A stretch of 64,000 bases of DNA from UBA1368 sp964574965. GTDB taxonomy: Bacteria > Bacillota > Syntrophomonadia > Syntrophomonadales > Syntrophomonadaceae. The notes under the pieces were generated by a model, which saw only the letters and a list, made by a program, of their open reading frames with translations, made no database searches and was not told where the DNA came from. Position numbers and translations under genes: made by a program. Position 1 is the stretch's first letter. Every line of letters starts with the position of its first letter. The stretch covers positions 17,181 through 81,180 of the forward strand of contig CAZNPR010000001.1 of NCBI GenBank assembly GCA_964574965.1, written 5' to 3'. Below, piece by piece: positions 26,127-35,392 of this stretch.

Positions 26127-26975
26127 TCAGGCTGCTTTGTTTTTGATTTCATAAAGCAAGGGACTGGAAATAAAAACGGATGTGTATGCCCCGACAACAA
26201 AACCTATCAGCATTGCCATCATAAAGAACTTTATAGTAGCTCCGCCAAACAGGAGCAAAGCTATTAAAGGCAAAATGGTAGTCAGCACGGTATTGATAGT
26301 CCGATTCAAGGTCTGCATCACACTCTTATTGAGTAGTAGTTCAAAGGAATCTTTTCTTTTCATTCTTATATTTTCCCGGACACGGTCGAAAATAATAATC
26401 GTGTCATTAATGGTATAACCGATAATTGTGAGAACAGCAGCTATAAATGAACTGGAAATTTCCCATTGGAACAAAGAGAATATTCCTAATACGACCAGAA
26501 CATTATGAAGGATCGCTAATACTGCAGCTACCCCATAAGCCCATTCAAATCTATAGGTAATATAGATCAGCATCAATATTCCAGCAATAAGCAGTGACAG
26601 CAGTGCATTACGTGTAAGCTCATTACCGATCGTCGCGCCTACACTTTCAGCTCCTAAAAACTCAACCTTATCAAAATTATCTTTTAGTGCTGCCATCAGT
26701 TCATTGGTTTGCTCCTGATTAAGTTCGCTGGTCCTGATATAAAAATCGCTGTCGCTTTTTTGAACTTCAGCTTTTTCCAGATCCACATCCGCCAATACTG
26801 CTCTGACATCAGCAGCATTTACTTGCGCCTTATCTTCTATTCGGACGTTTATTATCGATCCGCCCCTGTAGTCGATTCCCAAATTCAGGCCTTGGGAGAA
26901 CAGCGAAATAACACCAGGGATGATCAGAATTAATGAAATGATATAAAATATTTTACGTTTCTCAATTATTTGCAT
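26127..26975 (-). CDS. secF: Protein translocase subunit SecF
   Basis: 282 residues, six transmembrane helices with a large extracytoplasmic loop after the first. GLNLGIDYRGGSI near the N-terminus and TIIGYTINDTIIIFDRVREN in the C-terminal helices are SecF signatures. It works with SecD and YajC to pull secreted proteins outward using proton motive force. The ATG at 26975 has GGGGGTG 6 bases upstream; the ATG at 26999 inside secD is rejected. It overlaps secD by 14 bases. Confidence 0.95.
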   Translation of the reverse strand: MQIIEKRKIFYIISLILIIPGVISLFSQGLNLGIDYRGGSIINVRIEDKAQVNAADVRAVLADVDLEKAEVQKSDSDFYIRTSELNQEQTNELMAALKDNFDKVEFLGAESVGATIGNELTRNALLSLLIAGILMLIYITYRFEWAYGVAAVLAILHNVLVVLGIFSLFQWEISSSFIAAVLTIIGYTINDTIIIFDRVRENIRMKRKDSFELLLNKSVMQTLNRTINTVLTTILPLIALLLFGGATIKFFMMAMLIGFVVGAYTSVFISSPLLYEIKNKAA

Positions 26976-28197
26976 CTGCTGCACCCCCTGTAACCCCATA
27001 TAGTTTAGGTTCCTTTGTTATATTAGAGAACAAGATCAGCATATACCGGGTAAAAGTCAATACCAGAAAAACACTGGCAACGATACCAATTGATAAAGTA
27101 ACCGCAAAACCTTTGACTGGTCCGGTACCAAAATACATCAGTACTCCGGCTGCAATAAGTGTTGTCAGGTTTGAATCAAAAATGGCCCAGAAGGCTCGTT
27201 TAAATCCTGCATCAATGGCAGCCCCCAAGGTTTTGCCAAAGCGGAGTTCCTCCTTGATCCTCTCATACGTCACAACATTGGCATCAACTGCCATACCAAC
27301 CGAAAGAGCCAGACCAGCTATACCCGGCAGAGTCAGAACTGCTCCCAAAATCGACATGGTACCTAATACTAGCATCATATAAATTACCAGCGATAGATCA
27401 GCAATTAAACCTGGCAGACGATAATAACCCAGCATAAAAATCAGCACAGCAATAAGACCAATGATTCCTGCTTTGAGGCTTTTATCCAGCGAATCCGCAC
27501 CCAAGGTAGGGCCAACTGATCTTTTTTCCATAACATTAAAAGAGACCGGCAGAGCACCGGAGCGAAGCTGTACTGCTAGGTTCTGCGCCTCTTCTGCGGT
27601 AAATTGCCCTTGAATTACAGCGTTTCCGTCCGTAATCGCCACCTTGACATTCGGGGCACTGATGACCTGCTTATCGATGACGATCAGTAATGGTTTGCCT
27701 ATATTGGCTGCAGTAGCATCAGCAAAAAGCTGCGCTCCCTTTTTATCAAACTCCAGTAAGACTTCTGCATTTCCGGTACCGGACTGGTCCATACGAGCTT
27801 CCGCGTTTTCCAGATTTTCTCCGGTCACTAAAACATTCCCTTTTTCATCCTGGAATTCCAATTGGGCAACATTCTTTAAAATATCCACGGCTGCTTCCGG
27901 ATCATCTTCACCAGCTATTTCAATAACGACTCTGTTTTTCCCCTGAGGATATAGAGTGGTTTCTTTTACGCCCAGACTATCTACCCGGGTACGCAAAATA
28001 CCTAAGGCTTTGGTAATCGTATCTTCAGTAATAGCTTTGCCTTCTGTCTCCTGGGCTTCAAGGACTACACGCAAGCCCCCCCTTAAATCCAGGCCAAGAT
28101 TCATGCTTTTGGCAATCGGTTCGGTTGCGAAATACCCCAGTAAAACAATAGCTATGATGATTGCGATTACTGCCATGATACTAGGTTGTCTTTGCAC
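26962..28197 (-). CDS. secD: Protein translocase subunit SecD
   Basis: 411 residues. One N-terminal helix, GLDLRGGLRVVLEA, a P1 extracytoplasmic domain of short Gram-positive type, then five transmembrane helices with GMAVDANVVTYERIKEE. The start is GTG at 28197 with GGAGG 8 bases upstream. Separate secD and secF genes here contrast with the fused SecDF of Bacillus. Confidence 0.95.
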   Translation of the reverse strand: MQRQPSIMAVIAIIIAIVLLGYFATEPIAKSMNLGLDLRGGLRVVLEAQETEGKAITEDTITKALGILRTRVDSLGVKETTLYPQGKNRVVIEIAGEDDPEAAVDILKNVAQLEFQDEKGNVLVTGENLENAEARMDQSGTGNAEVLLEFDKKGAQLFADATAANIGKPLLIVIDKQVISAPNVKVAITDGNAVIQGQFTAEEAQNLAVQLRSGALPVSFNVMEKRSVGPTLGADSLDKSLKAGIIGLIAVLIFMLGYYRLPGLIADLSLVIYMMLVLGTMSILGAVLTLPGIAGLALSVGMAVDANVVTYERIKEELRFGKTLGAAIDAGFKRAFWAIFDSNLTTLIAAGVLMYFGTGPVKGFAVTLSIGIVASVFLVLTFTRYMLILFSNITKEPKLYGVTGGAADANN

Positions 28198-28240
28198 TGA
28201 TTGATCCTCCTTCCAACAATTAATCTATTATAATTATCTA

Positions 28241-28900
28241 TTATAAAAGCTTGACCCCATTGATCATCAGCTGAAACTCACAGCCTAAAAATTTGGCCGC
28301 TCTGCTGCATAATAACATCCTGTGCAAAAATATTTCAAAATAGTCCATAACCGGGCAAATAGCAGTATCGATAGAAATTTCAAGCATGATTATTTTCTTT
28401 TCTTCATCGATATTAAGAATCGATGAATCCACGGCATAGTTTACGCGGTCATGGATATCAAAATTAGCGATATCCGGATTTCTCACGCGGTTACGATGAA
28501 CATGGGACTTATCAGCCAGAATGAGGGCTGCTGCCACCTCACTGATGGGATGTCCGCTGCCTTCGTCATGATTCCCGATCGCTGCAGCGATGATCGCAAT
28601 ATCACTTACAGGCATGCCCATTCTTTTCAGGATCTCCATCGCGATCAGCGCCCCGCTTTGGCTATGGCCGCCGCGATTGATCACATTCCCCAGATCATGC
28701 AAATAACCAGCGATTTCCGCCAAATCGCACAATTTTTTATCATAACCCAGTTTGTGAAGAATCTCAGCGGATAATTGACTGACGATCGCCAGATGAACAC
28801 GTCCGTGATCTGTAAACCCAATCATCTCCAAATGTTTATTACCCCTGACAATCAAATCGGTAATCAACTTATTGGACTTGATCTCTGACAGGTTTACCAT
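28241..28900 (-). CDS. HD-domain phosphohydrolase
   Basis: 219 residues. The HD metal-binding pattern is complete: His near residue 36 (HGRVH), His68-Asp69 (LHDLGN), His79 (GGHSQSG) and NHDEGSGH near 110. It is preceded by a short N-terminal helix. Such proteins hydrolyse phosphomonoesters or nucleotides; the substrate here is unknown. It begins at the yajC stop (TAATG overlap) and lies 43 bases before secD, so it is co-transcribed with the Sec auxiliary genes. This gene insertion is seen in some Clostridia. Confidence 0.85.
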   Translation of the reverse strand: MVNLSEIKSNKLITDLIVRGNKHLEMIGFTDHGRVHLAIVSQLSAEILHKLGYDKKLCDLAEIAGYLHDLGNVINRGGHSQSGALIAMEILKRMGMPVSDIAIIAAAIGNHDEGSGHPISEVAAALILADKSHVHRNRVRNPDIANFDIHDRVNYAVDSSILNIDEEKKIIMLEISIDTAICPVMDYFEIFLHRMLLCSRAAKFLGCEFQLMINGVKLL

Positions 28901-29169
28901 TAATCTTCTTTGACCTCATAGGCAATTGCCTTTTTGATAAACTCTATTTCAGTATTCTCACTGACTTTCAAAACAATAGTATCATCTTTTACCCGCACGA
29001 CCTCACCGTGTATCCCCCCAATGGTAACAACTTTCATCCCTCGATTCAATTCCGCCAAAAAATTACCATGCTGTTTCTCCTGCTTTTTCCGCGGCATAAT
29101 GATGAAAGCATAAAAAATGGCAATAAATACTCCAAAATAGAGCAACAGTGTTATCCAATCATTCCCCAT
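28900..29169 (-). CDS. yajC: Preprotein translocase subunit YajC
   Basis: 89 residues: a single N-terminal helix, then IIMPRKKQEKQHGNFLAELNRGMKVVTIGGIHGEVVRV, the YajC signature. It binds SecDF in the membrane. Downstream of tgt, as is usual, and overlapping the start of the HD-protein gene by one base. Confidence 0.93.
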   Translation of the reverse strand: MGNDWITLLLYFGVFIAIFYAFIIMPRKKQEKQHGNFLAELNRGMKVVTIGGIHGEVVRVKDDTIVLKVSENTEIEFIKKAIAYEVKED

Positions 29170-29237
29170 TCTTTCACAACTCCTTATTTTTGTTTAACTT
29201 TATTTAGTTTCTCTATTGGCCTGCAAAATCCTTTTTA

Positions 29238-30344
29238 TTAAATCTGGTAATACTTCATAAAACTGTGGAAAAATCCAGAGAAATCTTCTTCTTGGATGGC
29301 CTTTCTTATATTTTCCATTAATTTGGCCAAAAAATACACATTATGATAGCTCAATAGTCTTAAAGCCAAAATTTCTCCTGCTTTAAGCAAATGTCTTATA
29401 TAAGCACGGCTGTAATTCTTACACACATAGCAGTCACAACTGGCATCGATAGGAGAGAAGTCATCCGCAAAAACAGCATTTCTGACAGTGATCTTGCCGC
29501 TTCTGGTATAAGCAGTGCCATGTCTGGCTAATCTGGTGGGCAGGACACAATCGAACATATCTACCCCTTTGCGGACACCTTCCAGCAGGTCTTCCGGGGT
29601 ACCGACACCCATTAGATACCTCGGTTTTGTAAGCGGCAGCAGTGTATGAGTCAAATCAAGTATACGATACATTTCTTCTTTGCTCTCTCCCACACTCAGC
29701 CCGCCGATGGCATAACCCGGGAAATCCATATCTACCAGATCTTGTGCGCTCATTTGCCGTAAATCAGAAAAAACATTGCCCTGGATGATACCAAATAGTG
29801 CCTGTTCCTTCCGGCAGTGTACCTCTTTACATCTCCGTGCCCATTGTGTGGTTCTTTTTACTGCTATTTCCGCTTCTTCATAAGTACAGGGATAAGGTGC
29901 ACATTCATCGAAACACATGGCTATGTCAGCACCCAGCTTTTGTTCTACTTCCATTACTTTTTCAGGGGTCAAAAAATGTTTGGAACCATCGATATGAGAA
30001 TTGAAATAAACCCCCTCATCCGTAATTTTTCTGAGTTTGCTTAAACTAAATATTTGAAATCCACCGCTGTCAGTTAAAATGTTGTTCCGCCAATTCATAA
30101 AGCCATGCAGGCCCCCTGCTTTGTCGATCAGATTTGCACCTGGCCGCAGATATAAATGATACGTATTGCTCAGAATGATTTTGATATCCATTTCGTATAA
30201 TTCCTCTGGGGTAAGGGTTTTAACGGTCGCCTGGGTCCCAACCGGCATAAAGACAGGGGTATCGATCGTTCCATGGGTCAATGTAAGCTGTCCCAGCCTG
30301 GCTGGACTATGCGCATCCTGTTTTAGTATCTTAAACTGCAGCAT
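29238..30344 (-). CDS. tgt: tRNA-guanine transglycosylase
   Basis: 368 residues; swaps guanine-34 for preQ1 in tRNAs with GUN anticodons. The active site DSGGFQIFSL, the GGLSVGE region, the second catalytic aspartate (FDCVLPTR) and the zinc site CDCYVCKNY are intact. It lies 31 bases after queA, the next enzyme of queuosine synthesis, and upstream of yajC. Confidence 0.96.
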   Translation of the reverse strand: MLQFKILKQDAHSPARLGQLTLTHGTIDTPVFMPVGTQATVKTLTPEELYEMDIKIILSNTYHLYLRPGANLIDKAGGLHGFMNWRNNILTDSGGFQIFSLSKLRKITDEGVYFNSHIDGSKHFLTPEKVMEVEQKLGADIAMCFDECAPYPCTYEEAEIAVKRTTQWARRCKEVHCRKEQALFGIIQGNVFSDLRQMSAQDLVDMDFPGYAIGGLSVGESKEEMYRILDLTHTLLPLTKPRYLMGVGTPEDLLEGVRKGVDMFDCVLPTRLARHGTAYTRSGKITVRNAVFADDFSPIDASCDCYVCKNYSRAYIRHLLKAGEILALRLLSYHNVYFLAKLMENIRKAIQEEDFSGFFHSFMKYYQI

Positions 30345-30375
30345 TTAAAAAAGACCTCCTGCTGTGCCTCATCTC

Positions 30376-31425
30376 TTATTTAATAAACATGGCATCCCCA
30401 TAACTGAAGAATCGATAACGCTGATCCACCGCATGCCGGTATGCTGTCATGGTATTATTCTGTCCGGCAAAGGCTGAAACCAGCATAATAAGTGAGGATC
30501 TCGGCAGATGGAAATTGGTAATCAGCCCATCTATGGCTTTAAAAATATAGCCTGGGTAAATAAATTTATCTGTTTCACCGCTGGCGGCAGAAAAACCACA
30601 ATCTTCATTATATACTGTTTCAAGGGTTCTTACCACCGTTGTTCCAACGGCTATGATTTTCTTGTGGTTCCTTCTAGTTTGATTCAGCAAATCGGCTGCT
30701 TGCTGGTCGAACTCATATACTTCGAAGTGCATTTTATGGTCCCTGATATCTTGCGTTTTCACCGGCCGGAAGGTACCGATCCCTACATGCAGAACCAGGT
30801 ATACGATATGGACGCCTTTACTCATCAATTGATCCATCAGTTGGCTGGAAAAATGCAAGCCAGCTGTTGGTGCGGCGACCGAACCATCATCTTTTGCGTA
30901 TACAGTCTGGTAACATTCCTGATCCATTGTTTCATCCGGCCGGTCGATATAAGGCGGTAATGGGATGTGTCCTTGGCGACACAAAAACTCATTTTCGTCC
31001 TTACAATTACTGATTCTTACCAGTCTTCCACCGGCTGTTTCAGTTTCCTCCAGAATCTCAATATATTCATCAGCAGATTCAAATCTTACAATCTGACCCG
31101 GCGGAAGTCTGCGGGCAGGCTTCACTAAAGCTTCCCAATGCCCGCCTCTTTTCCTCAGCAAGAAGATCTCTGCCTTGGCTCCTGAATCCTTAAATCCAAC
31201 CAACCGCGCCGGTATGACCCGGGTTTTGTTCAGGACCAGAGTATCTCCAGTTTCCAAATACTGAATAAGGTCCGAAAACGCTTGATCTTCTATGCCGCCA
31301 TTGCTTCGGTCCAACACCAATAACCGGGAAGAATCCCGCGGAGTAACCGGGTATTGGGCGATCAGTTCGGCAGGGAGGTCATAAGAATAGCTGTCTATGT
31401 CATAAATTCTTTGGTCATCCGACAT
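30376..31425 (-). CDS. queA: S-adenosylmethionine:tRNA ribosyltransferase-isomerase
   Basis: 349 residues; transfers and isomerises the ribosyl group of AdoMet to preQ1-tRNA, making epoxyqueuosine. It begins YDLPAELIAQYPVTPRDSSRLLV and contains PTAGLHFS and LHVGIGTFRPV, all QueA signatures. It lies between the small DUF2905 gene (3 bases) and tgt. With queH it covers three consecutive queuosine steps in one cluster. Confidence 0.96.
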   Translation of the reverse strand: MSDDQRIYDIDSYSYDLPAELIAQYPVTPRDSSRLLVLDRSNGGIEDQAFSDLIQYLETGDTLVLNKTRVIPARLVGFKDSGAKAEIFLLRKRGGHWEALVKPARRLPPGQIVRFESADEYIEILEETETAGGRLVRISNCKDENEFLCRQGHIPLPPYIDRPDETMDQECYQTVYAKDDGSVAAPTAGLHFSSQLMDQLMSKGVHIVYLVLHVGIGTFRPVKTQDIRDHKMHFEVYEFDQQAADLLNQTRRNHKKIIAVGTTVVRTLETVYNEDCGFSAASGETDKFIYPGYIFKAIDGLITNFHLPRSSLIMLVSAFAGQNNTMTAYRHAVDQRYRFFSYGDAMFIK

Positions 31426-31428
31426 GTT

Positions 31429-31653
31429 TTATCTCCTGCTGATGTAATTGAAAACTATAGTCAATATGATACTGAAAATAATAGCGGTGGTGAGGGGAAA
31501 ATAAAAGGTGTAATTTTCTTTTTGGATCAGGATATCCCCCGGTAATCTAAAACCATGAAAACCATATTTCGAAAAAAGCAGCATAACAGCGCCAAGTATG
31601 GTCAATAAAAGCCCCAGTCCAAAAACTATTTTGGCAAGTCCGCTATATTGCAT
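31429..31653 (-). CDS. DUF2905 small membrane protein
   Basis: 74 residues with two transmembrane helices (about 9-28 and 52-70). The loop FRLPGDILIQKENYTFYFPLTTAIIFSI is the DUF2905 hallmark. It starts 28 bases inside the queH end and precedes queA by 3 bases. Function unknown; it recurs near ruvB and queA in Firmicutes. Confidence 0.87.
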   Translation of the reverse strand: MQYSGLAKIVFGLGLLLTILGAVMLLFSKYGFHGFRLPGDILIQKENYTFYFPLTTAIIFSIILTIVFNYISRR

Positions 31654-32210
31654 AAGTTCTTAACCTTTCCTTGGTTTTCTTTAGGCCTGTAGCGTTCAAA
31701 TTCACTGAATAAACAGCCACAGTACTGCTGACGGTATAATTCCATTTCTTTGGCTCTGACGCCAGTTTCACGGAAACCCTCCCGAAAGTCAAAATAAAGG
31801 AAAGGCACTTCATACTTGGCCGCCATTGCTTCTGCAGCCCCAATGATCATTTCATGCTTCTGATATTTGCTGACCAGCAAAGTAGTCGTAAAGTAATCGA
31901 ATTTCCCCTTTCTGGCATAGCGGGCTGTCTGCTCCAGCCTCATGGTGTAACAATAGAAACAGCGATTACTTTCCCTAAAAGAAACGTTTTGAAAATAGCT
32001 GGCCGGATCATAGTCATTTTCATAAATGACACTTAAATCCGATATCTCAGCAAACTTCTGCAGGCTTGCTTTTCTGTTAGTATATTCAGTAAAGGGATGA
32101 ATATTAGGGTTACAAAAAAACCCGGTAACCTGGTACCCTTTTTCCCGCAAAACCGGAACCGGATAGGTAGCACAAGGGCCACAACAAATATGCAGCAACA
32201 CTTTGCTCAT
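31626..32210 (-). CDS. queH: Epoxyqueuosine reductase QueH
   Basis: 194 residues. Reduces epoxyqueuosine-tRNA to queuosine-tRNA with an iron-sulfur centre, the non-orthologous replacement for cobalamin-dependent QueG. The family's cysteine pairs are visible: CCGPC (9-13), CYCYTMRLEQ and QQYCGC. Its place among queA and tgt confirms the pathway assignment. GGGGTGAG lies about 8 bases before the ATG. Confidence 0.92.
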   Translation of the reverse strand: MSKVLLHICCGPCATYPVPVLREKGYQVTGFFCNPNIHPFTEYTNRKASLQKFAEISDLSVIYENDYDPASYFQNVSFRESNRCFYCYTMRLEQTARYARKGKFDYFTTTLLVSKYQKHEMIIGAAEAMAAKYEVPFLYFDFREGFRETGVRAKEMELYRQQYCGCLFSEFERYRPKENQGKVKNLCNIADLPK

Positions 32211-32263
32211 CTCAATTTCTCACCCCGCTTTATTCATGTGGATATTTTTATCTATAAGTTTGC

Positions 32264-33295
32264 TTATTGTTTAAAATTCAAGTCTGGCTGTGCGGTGCCA
32301 GCAACCGTATAACCCAGATGTTTATATGCTCTTTCCGTGGCGATCCTACCCCGGGGTGTTTTTTGGATCATACCCATTTTCAATAAATACGGCTCATAAA
32401 CATCACTGATGGTATCCGTTTCCTCTGATACTGAAGCGGCTAGTGTTTCAAGTCCTACCGGCCCTCCGGCAAATTTTCCAATTATTGATTCCAGGATCAG
32501 TACATCCAGATTGTCGAGGCCCAAATGATCGATTTCCATCATTTCCAGAGCCAGTAACGCCAGATCCTCATCAATTTTCCCCGGCCCCTTGATCAATGCA
32601 TAATCTGCCACCCGGCGCAGCAATCTGTTTGCCACCCTGGGGGTGCCGCGGCTGCGACGAGCAATTTCATAAGCTCCCTGGGTGTCGATTCCAATTTTTA
32701 ATATTCGGGCAGCCCGGTTGATGATGGTTGCCAACTCTTCAATACCATAGAAATCAAGCCGGCAGTTAATGCCAAAACGGTCTCTTAAAGGAGAACTCAG
32801 CAAACCAGGGCGGGTAGTAGCCCCGATCAATGTAAAAGGAGGAAGGTCGAGCCGCAGGGTTCGGGCAGCCGGTCCTTTCCCGATCACAATATCGATCACG
32901 AAGTCTTCCATAGCGGGATACATGATTTCTTCCACACTTCTGTTCAAGCGATGGATCTCATCAATAAATAAGATCTCCCCCGGTTCCAGATTGGTCATTA
33001 TCGCTGCCAGATCTCCCGGCCTTTCGATGGCAGGGCCTGACGTTTTCCGGATAGGTTTTCCAATTTCGTTGGCCACGATGTTAGCCAGGGTCGTTTTTCC
33101 CAGTCCAGGCGGTCCGCTTAACAAAACATGATCAAGACTTTCCGCTCTTTCCCGGGCAGCAGCAATAAATATGGCGATGTTTTCCTTAACTTTATCCTGC
33201 CCTATGTAATCGGTGAGATTAATCGGCCTTATAGTTATATCAAGATTCTCTTCATCTGTTAAAGCTTGTCCCGAAATGACCCTATTATCCTGCAA
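32264..33295 (-). CDS. ruvB: Holliday junction branch-migration ATPase RuvB
   Basis: 343 residues, AAA+ motor. Walker A GPPGLGKTT (61-69), Walker B LFIDEIHRL, sensor 1 GATTRPG and the C-terminal winged helix with TPRGR are present. It forms hexameric rings on the RuvA-junction complex. Directly downstream of ruvA. Confidence 0.97.
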   Translation of the reverse strand: MQDNRVISGQALTDEENLDITIRPINLTDYIGQDKVKENIAIFIAAARERAESLDHVLLSGPPGLGKTTLANIVANEIGKPIRKTSGPAIERPGDLAAIMTNLEPGEILFIDEIHRLNRSVEEIMYPAMEDFVIDIVIGKGPAARTLRLDLPPFTLIGATTRPGLLSSPLRDRFGINCRLDFYGIEELATIINRAARILKIGIDTQGAYEIARRSRGTPRVANRLLRRVADYALIKGPGKIDEDLALLALEMMEIDHLGLDNLDVLILESIIGKFAGGPVGLETLAASVSEETDTISDVYEPYLLKMGMIQKTPRGRIATERAYKHLGYTVAGTAQPDLNFKQ

Positions 33296-33300
33296 ATTCT

Positions 33301-33888
33301 TTACCTCCTGCTCAGAATTTGTAAAACCAATTTTATATTTTCCTCCGTAGTACCATGAAGCCGGTTGTTTTTCTGTAAATCAGAAACGACTGGTATGATC
33401 TCATTTCTCTTAAATCCCATCACTTCCAGTGCTTCAATTACATCTCCCAGTTGTGGTGCTCCTGCTTCCACATCAGCCCTAAAAGTATCTCCCAGTTTAT
33501 CTTTTAGTTCAAAGATCAGACGCTGGGCAGTTTTTTTCCCGATCCCAGGGATAGCTGTTAGGGTTTTCTCATCCTGACTCAGCACCGCTGATAAAAATGT
33601 ATCCGGTTTGACGGTGCCCAGAACATTCAAAGCATTGCGGGCTCCAATACCCGATACCCCAAGCAGTTTCTTAAATAAATTCAATTCCGGATGATCTATG
33701 AAACCGTATAATTTGAACTCATTATCCAGCACTTGTAAATGGGTATAAAGTATGACAGATTCACCGATAGGCGGCAGCTCACTGATCAGGGAAGGGTAAA
33801 TATTTACGATATAACAGATACCATTGCAATCCAGCCAAACATTATCATCGTTGATCTGAAACAATTTTCCTCTGACAAAACCAATCAT
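33301..33888 (-). CDS. ruvA: Holliday junction-binding protein RuvA
   Basis: 195 residues: an OB-fold (1-60), helix-hairpin-helix motifs GVSGIGARNALNVL and AIPGIGKKTAQRLI, and a C-terminal domain III that contacts RuvB. It overlaps the ruvC end by 4 bases and precedes ruvB by 5 bases. Confidence 0.96.
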   Translation of the reverse strand: MIGFVRGKLFQINDDNVWLDCNGICYIVNIYPSLISELPPIGESVILYTHLQVLDNEFKLYGFIDHPELNLFKKLLGVSGIGARNALNVLGTVKPDTFLSAVLSQDEKTLTAIPGIGKKTAQRLIFELKDKLGDTFRADVEAGAPQLGDVIEALEVMGFKRNEIIPVVSDLQKNNRLHGTTEENIKLVLQILSRR

Positions 33889-34385
33889 TTTAAACCACCT
33901 TTATAGATTTTGGCCATCCGGCATGAATGGATATGACATATGGCAATGGCCAGTGCATCTGCGGCATCGTCAGGTTTAGGCAGTGTGTCCATATGTAAAA
34001 TCGACTGGACCATTATTTGTACTTGTTTTTTATCCGCTTTTCCATACCCCACCACAGATTGTTTTACCTGCAATGGAGTATACTCAGCTATTTCCAGTCC
34101 GGCTTTGGCTGCGGTCATCATAATGACACCCCGGCTTTGCGCAACGGTTATGACCGTTTTGGCATTTTTAAAATAATAAAGTTGCTCAATCGCTGCTACA
34201 TCAGGTTTATAAGCGGTTATGATCTCGTTGATCTGATCACATATCTGGCACAAACGATCGGGCATTACTGCAGTGGCTTCAGTCTTAACAGTTCCGTAAC
34301 GGATTAATTCAATATGGCTGTTAACTGCTTCTACCAGGCCAAATCCCGTAGTAGCTGTTCCCGGATCAATACCTAATACTAACAC
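33885..34385 (-). CDS. ruvC: Crossover junction endonuclease RuvC
   Basis: 166 residues from GTG at 34385, with AGG 8 bases upstream. That start gives MLVLGIDPGTATTGFG, the normal RuvC N-terminus. The ATG at 34403 would add six residues and lacks a ribosome-binding site. The catalytic acids are present (Asp near 7, the Glu in AAIEQLYYFKN, and the DDAADALAIA pair). It resolves Holliday junctions and heads a ruvC-ruvA-ruvB operon. Confidence 0.95.
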   Translation of the reverse strand: MLVLGIDPGTATTGFGLVEAVNSHIELIRYGTVKTEATAVMPDRLCQICDQINEIITAYKPDVAAIEQLYYFKNAKTVITVAQSRGVIMMTAAKAGLEIAEYTPLQVKQSVVGYGKADKKQVQIMVQSILHMDTLPKPDDAADALAIAICHIHSCRMAKIYKGGLK

Positions 34386-34464
34386 CTTAAGACCTGCTTT
34401 CATATTAATCGATCAATAGATTAATCTTACTGTAAATTAGTCAAAATCTCTATATTTAGCCAAA

Positions 34465-34495
34465 ATAAAATGGCAGAGAGCTTCTTCTCTGCCAT
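34465..34495 (-). terminator. Terminator of the bofC-like gene
   Basis: The arms ATGGCAGAGA (34470-34479) and TCTCTGCCAT (34486-34495) have a six-base loop. On the minus strand the stem is followed by TTTATTTTGG. Confidence 0.8.
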
Positions 34496-34515
34496 GAATA
34501 TTACCAGTGTGTATT

Positions 34516-35088
34516 TTACAGATATTCATCCAAATTTTCTAAAGCATCATTTAAATGCTCCATATTCTCAAATTCATACTCACCATTTTCTATTGCGTGT
34601 CTTATCTTCTCAGGAAGCGAATCGACCTTGATGTCGGTAACGCGCATCAGAACATCATGTTCACCATTCGGCCCTTGGTACACAGCGATCCTCCCCTTAT
34701 ATTCTTTCAGCCGGCATTTTTCTTTGTCAACCGTACACCAATCGTCTATTTTATGTTTTATGGACAAGGTATTGTGTTGATAAGATAGTTGGTAGCCGTT
34801 CTTCACAGTATACTGCTTTCTCAGTTCATCGACGCTTTTACCGATCAACGCACCTTGGTCGTCAAAAGGAGCAATAATTATATGTCCGCACTTACTGAAT
34901 TGTTGTTCATATATAACGCCATCGTCATATTTGATCGTATTGGCTTCCATATTTTGCACAACCGCTTTTTCAATGCTCTCTGCTTTTTTCAATTCAAGGC
35001 TACTGTAAATATTAGCCAAATAAGCTCCCAAGGCCAGGCTCAGCATTAAAAAAATGAGCAGGATGCCTGGAATCAGACGATTTTTCAC
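34516..35088 (-). CDS. BofC-like sporulation protein (predicted extracytoplasmic)
   Basis: 190 residues: an N-terminal transmembrane helix or uncleaved signal (about 5-24) and a soluble domain. The C-terminal part (GRIAVYQGPNGEHDVLMRVTDIKVDSLPEKIRHAIENG) resembles the Bacillus BofC C-terminal domain, which inhibits SpoIVB signalling in pro-sigma-K processing. In Bacillus bofC lies just upstream of ruvA, as here (upstream of ruvC), which supports the call. The start is GTG at 35088, 6 bases after GAGGTG; the TTG at 35106 is rejected. Two cysteines, in the HKIDDWCTVDKEKC stretch, could form a disulfide. Confidence 0.7.
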   Translation of the reverse strand: MKNRLIPGILLIFLMLSLALGAYLANIYSSLELKKAESIEKAVVQNMEANTIKYDDGVIYEQQFSKCGHIIIAPFDDQGALIGKSVDELRKQYTVKNGYQLSYQHNTLSIKHKIDDWCTVDKEKCRLKEYKGRIAVYQGPNGEHDVLMRVTDIKVDSLPEKIRHAIENGEYEFENMEHLNDALENLDEYL

Positions 35089-35106
35089 GCTTATCACCTC
35101 TGCCAA

Positions 35107-35392
35107 TATTGTTGTCCAGAAGTGATAAATCTATACGATTGCTGCTATTTTTTGGCTAATTTTCATCTCGAAGCTTGATAAATCATTTTATTTGGGTTTT
35201 TAGCATTATTTACTGCATAAATTGCATTGCTTTTTATACAACTAGTATGTTATTAATAATGGTAGATAAGGTCAAAGTTATGTCAAATTTATTTGAATTT
35301 TCTTTCAATTGTTCACAATTTAATTTGTTTTCAATTCTTTATGTAAGTATGGATCACATTATATATTAGGAAGTTAAAAGGAGGTAATCAAA
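35107..35392. other. AT-rich divergent intergenic region
   Basis: About 286 bases between the bofC-like and acidic-protein genes, clearly more AT-rich than the surroundings. It must contain promoters in both directions. A TATATT (35362-35367) sits near the plus-strand ribosome-binding site, but I find no good -35. No RNA structure or repeat stands out. Confidence 0.5.

Noticed and set aside
25817..26146. Plus-strand 109-residue open frame across the secF-lysA spacer
   Set aside because: No family similarity or ribosome-binding site, and it runs through a terminator hairpin and the composite stem.
26060..26152. A 30-codon open frame (start MKSKTKQPD, end RQIGFEN) overlapping the secF end on the minus strand
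   Set aside because: No ribosome-binding site, and it covers the bulged stem of the structured region; better explained as non-coding.
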